Below are positions 14,292 to 16,144 of a stretch of DNA of 16,144 bases, piece after piece. Numbering within the stretch: position 1 is the stretch's first letter; the number at the start of each line of letters is the position of its first letter. The position numbers and the translations under genes are program-made. This DNA is from CAYQXJ01 sp964421565 (GTDB taxonomy: Bacteria; Planctomycetota; Brocadiia; SM23-32), in contig CAYQXJ010000029.1 in the NCBI GenBank assembly GCA_964421565.1, forward strand, positions 1 through 16,144, read 5' to 3'. The notes beneath the pieces are model-generated. The model was not told the DNA's origin, did no database searches, and was given only the letters and a program-made list of their open reading frames with translations.

Positions 14292-15673
14292 TGGCTTCCT
14301 CCACGGTAGGGTTCGGGACGGGCGGCGGGGCTGAAGGGCCGCAGCGGGCAGTGATCGCCGGTCCGGGCGAGTGCCTCGCGGAGCCACCGGTGATGCCTTC
14401 GGGCCTCGCGCTCGTAACGGGGGTCGCCCAGCAAATTCTCCATCTCCAGGGGGTCTTCCTTCAGGTCGAAGAACTGCCACGACTCCACGCCCCGGTTGCC
14501 GCCGAGGGTGGTGTACTTGTATCTGCCGCTGTGGAACCCGCGCCACTGCTGCCGGTAGAACCAGTGATTGTGCCGCAGTTCGCCCACAAACTCCAGGAGC
14601 ACCCCGGGGCGGTCAAGCTCGTCGCGCACCCCGCGGACCAGCGGGCTGAGGTCCGCGCCGGGCAGCCGGTCGCGCGGCTCCAGCCCCACCAACCCCAGGA
14701 AAGTGGGGAAGAGGTCTTCCGTGCAGACCGGCTGATGGATCAGGCGGCCGCCGGATTGGCTCGGGTCGCGGACTATGAGTGGAATGCCGATCGACTCCTC
14801 GTATGGGTGGCTCTTCCGCCGCAGGCCGTGGGCACCGCCGAGTTCCCCGTGGTCCGAAAGAAAGACCACGGCCGTGTCGTCGGCCAGCCCGCTGCGCTCC
14901 AGGAAGTCCATCATCCGGCCCACGTTGCGGTCCAGGTTCTGCACCATGCCGTAGTACATCCGCCGTTCGTTGAGGACCGTGGCCTCGTCGAAGGAGCGCA
15001 CCGGGTCCCGGCTCTCGAAGCACACGTTCTCCGGCAGCTCGATCTCCCGACCTTTCCAGTCGGCCGCCAGGTCGGGAGGCGGGTTCATTGGAGGGTGGGG
15101 AGGCCGGACTGAAACGATGCACACGAACGGGCGGGACGGATCCCGGCGGTTCTCCAGATAGTTCATCGCCAGATCGTAGAAGCCGTCCGTCTCGTACCTG
15201 TCGACGACGGTGGGCTCCCGGTTCTCGCCGTGCCAGTAGACGGTGAGCTGGTGCCCCGGCCGCTCGCCGTGGACCACGGGGTGTTCGTATCCAAACCACT
15301 GCTCCCAGCGGCCGCGGTGGGACGGGGAGACCGGATTGTGGGCGAGCGCCTGCCCCCAGAGGTGCCACTTCCCGATGTAGATGGTCTCGTAGCCGGCGTC
15401 GTTGAATTCGTCGGCCAGGGTTCGCTCGGACGGCGACATGCGCCAGTTGATGCTGGGCACGGCGCGGGTGTGGGCCGGCCGGCCGGTCATCATGGTGAAA
15501 CGGAACGGCACGCAGATGGGGTAGGTTGAGCAGGCCCTCCTGAAGCGGGCCCCCTGCTCGGCAAGGCGATCGATGCTCGGGGTATCCAGGTTGGGATCGC
15601 CGTGGCAGCTTAGCGCCTGACGACGTAACTGGTCGCTCATCAGGATGAGGATGTTACGGGGTCGGTCCGCCAC
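14288..15673 (-). CDS. Type I sulfatase, no signal peptide (array member 5)
   Basis: This 461-residue sulfatase has Cys54 in CVPFRFTMMTGR as formylglycine precursor. Metal ligands are Asp14-Gln15 (LMSDQLRRQAL) and Asp274-His275 (SDHGELGGAHGL). Lys102 and His104 (IGKWHLWG) would contact the sulfate. The loop SVRPPHPPMNPP (about 188-199) gives a further histidine common at this position. The C-terminus has FFDLKEDPLEMENL. The start is GTG 15673 with GGAG 7 bases upstream; residues before RNILIL number only six, so the protein is predicted to be cytoplasmic. It follows the partial sulfatase by 18 bp and overlaps the next gene by 4 bp. The sequence around its start resembles that of the gene starting at 12793. 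Confidence 0.9.
   Translation of the reverse strand: MADRPRNILILMSDQLRRQALSCHGDPNLDTPSIDRLAEQGARFRRACSTYPICVPFRFTMMTGRPAHTRAVPSINWRMSPSERTLADEFNDAGYETIYIGKWHLWGQALAHNPVSPSHRGRWEQWFGYEHPVVHGERPGHQLTVYWHGENREPTVVDRYETDGFYDLAMNYLENRRDPSRPFVCIVSVRPPHPPMNPPPDLAADWKGREIELPENVCFESRDPVRSFDEATVLNERRMYYGMVQNLDRNVGRMMDFLERSGLADDTAVVFLSDHGELGGAHGLRRKSHPYEESIGIPLIVRDPSQSGGRLIHQPVCTEDLFPTFLGLVGLEPRDRLPGADLSPLVRGVRDELDRPGVLLEFVGELRHNHWFYRQQWRGFHSGRYKYTTLGGNRGVESWQFFDLKEDPLEMENLLGDPRYEREARRHHRWLREALARTGDHCPLRPFSPAARPEPYRGGSQ
14298..14302 (-). promoter_or_regulatory. Ribosome binding site deciding a GTG start
   Basis: GGAGG on the minus strand sits 6 bases before GTG 14291, inside the 3' end of the upstream sulfatase gene. 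It supports the 494-residue product over the longer open frame. Confidence 0.75.
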
Positions 15674-15691
15674 GGTCGGTCTCCGGTGAGT

Positions 15692-16144
15692 TCACGCCCC
15701 GACGCCGGGCTGGTAGGGACGATCCGTGTCGGTTCGCAGGCACCACTCGATCATTCGCTGCTGCAACTCCCGGACGACGCTGTGCAGCTCGCGCCGCCCC
15801 CACAGGTTCGTCATCTCCCAGGGATCGTTTTCCATGTCGTAAAGCTCGTTGCCGCCGGTCTCGCGAACGACCATCTTCCATCGGTCGGCTCGGATCATCT
15901 TCGTGCGCGCCATGGTGTCCGGATACTTCACGTAGGTCTCCTGCTTGCCCGAGCCGCGCCGCACTCGCCCCCCCCCGACCTCCTTGTGCGTGGTGGCGTT
16001 CACGCGTTCGCGCATTTCCGCCTCGTGCCCCCCGTCGGCGAAGACCGCGTCCTTGCGCCTCTCTCCCCGGATGATCGGAAGCAGACTTTCGCCGTGTATG
16101 CCCCAGTCACCCTCGATTCCCAGCAGTTCCAGCATCGTCGGACA
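15692..16144 (-). CDS. Type I sulfatase, C-terminal part (runs off the window)
   Basis: Only the last 150 or so codons are visible; the frame is open to the right edge and the gene starts outside. It begins in the typical sulfatase segment PTMLELLGIEG followed by IHGESLLPIIRGE, which lies after the catalytic core in complete family members. It ends with NELYDMENDPWEMTNLWG, the conserved C-terminal signature. The catalytic residues and N-terminus cannot be judged. The stop TGA is 18 bp upstream of the next sulfatase's GTG, so it belongs to the same transcription unit, whose promoter must lie beyond the window. Confidence 0.82.
   Translation of the reverse strand, partial: CPTMLELLGIEGDWGIHGESLLPIIRGERRKDAVFADGGHEAEMRERVNATTHKEVGGGRVRRGSGKQETYVKYPDTMARTKMIRADRWKMVVRETGGNELYDMENDPWEMTNLWGRRELHSVVRELQQRMIEWCLRTDTDRPYQPGVGA

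Noticed and set aside
14292..14546. N-terminal extension of the sulfatase at 12807-14291
   Set aside because: The extension is Arg/Pro-rich, antisense-like sequence inside the neighbouring gene, whereas GTG 14291 has a good ribosome site and stop-start overlap.

Overview
The window looks like chromosomal DNA from a high-GC bacterium of the Planctomycetota/PVC type (GC judged by eye, not computed). The grounds are indirect: six type I sulfatase genes in a row, a membrane protein whose N-terminal zinc ribbon resembles those common in planctomycete proteins, and an FAD_oxidored-family flavoprotein with a small ferredoxin. Nothing seen (integrase, IS, tRNA, CRISPR) points to a recent insertion. 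No rRNA or tRNA gene was recognised.

Layout. Bases 1-379 are mostly non-coding: perhaps the last codons of an upstream gene (1-21), a strong hairpin (123-144), a 6+6 bp palindrome (172-193) and a sigma70-like promoter (249-276). On the plus strand follows a compact zinc ABC-transporter operon, znuA-znuC-znuB (401-2974), with a His-rich lipoprotein binding protein, an ATPase with a His-rich tail and a permease. A zinc-ribbon, single-TM protein (2966-3898, minus) converges on znuB and overlaps it by 9 bp. A non-coding gap of about 350 bp (3899-4248) separates it from a divergent multi-spanning GT39-like glycosyltransferase (4249-6000, plus). The 3' end of that gene overlaps the next, convergent gene by 120 bp.

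Everything from 5881 to the right edge is on the minus strand. Read in transcription order from the right edge there are six sulfatases (a partial one, then 15673, 14291, 12793, 11379 and 9933 as starts), tightly packed except for one 139-bp gap. After a 168-bp spacer comes a second unit: IclR-family regulator, 2[4Fe-4S] ferredoxin and FAD-dependent oxidoreductase (8298 to 5881), whose reading frames overlap. The regulator has a recognisable promoter and a GTTTC-N7-GAAAC palindrome directly before its ATG, a good candidate autoregulatory operator.

How the genes may work together. All five sulfatases with a visible N-terminus carry the Cys-type C-x-P-x-R formylglycine motif, yet none has a signal peptide: the metal-binding Asp sits about 13-21 residues from the start. 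This suggests desulfation (or phosphonate/phosphate ester cleavage) inside the cytoplasm. Four have Asp-Gln/Asp-His metal ligand pairs, as in phosphonate monoester hydrolases, and one has the classical Asp-Asp/Asp-Asn set. The IclR-ferredoxin-flavoprotein unit may handle the oxidised or desulfated products; this is inference. No maturase (FGE or anSME) gene and no sulfated-substrate transporter lies inside the window. The main candidate for something undescribed is this cytoplasmic sulfatase array with its neighbouring IclR redox unit.
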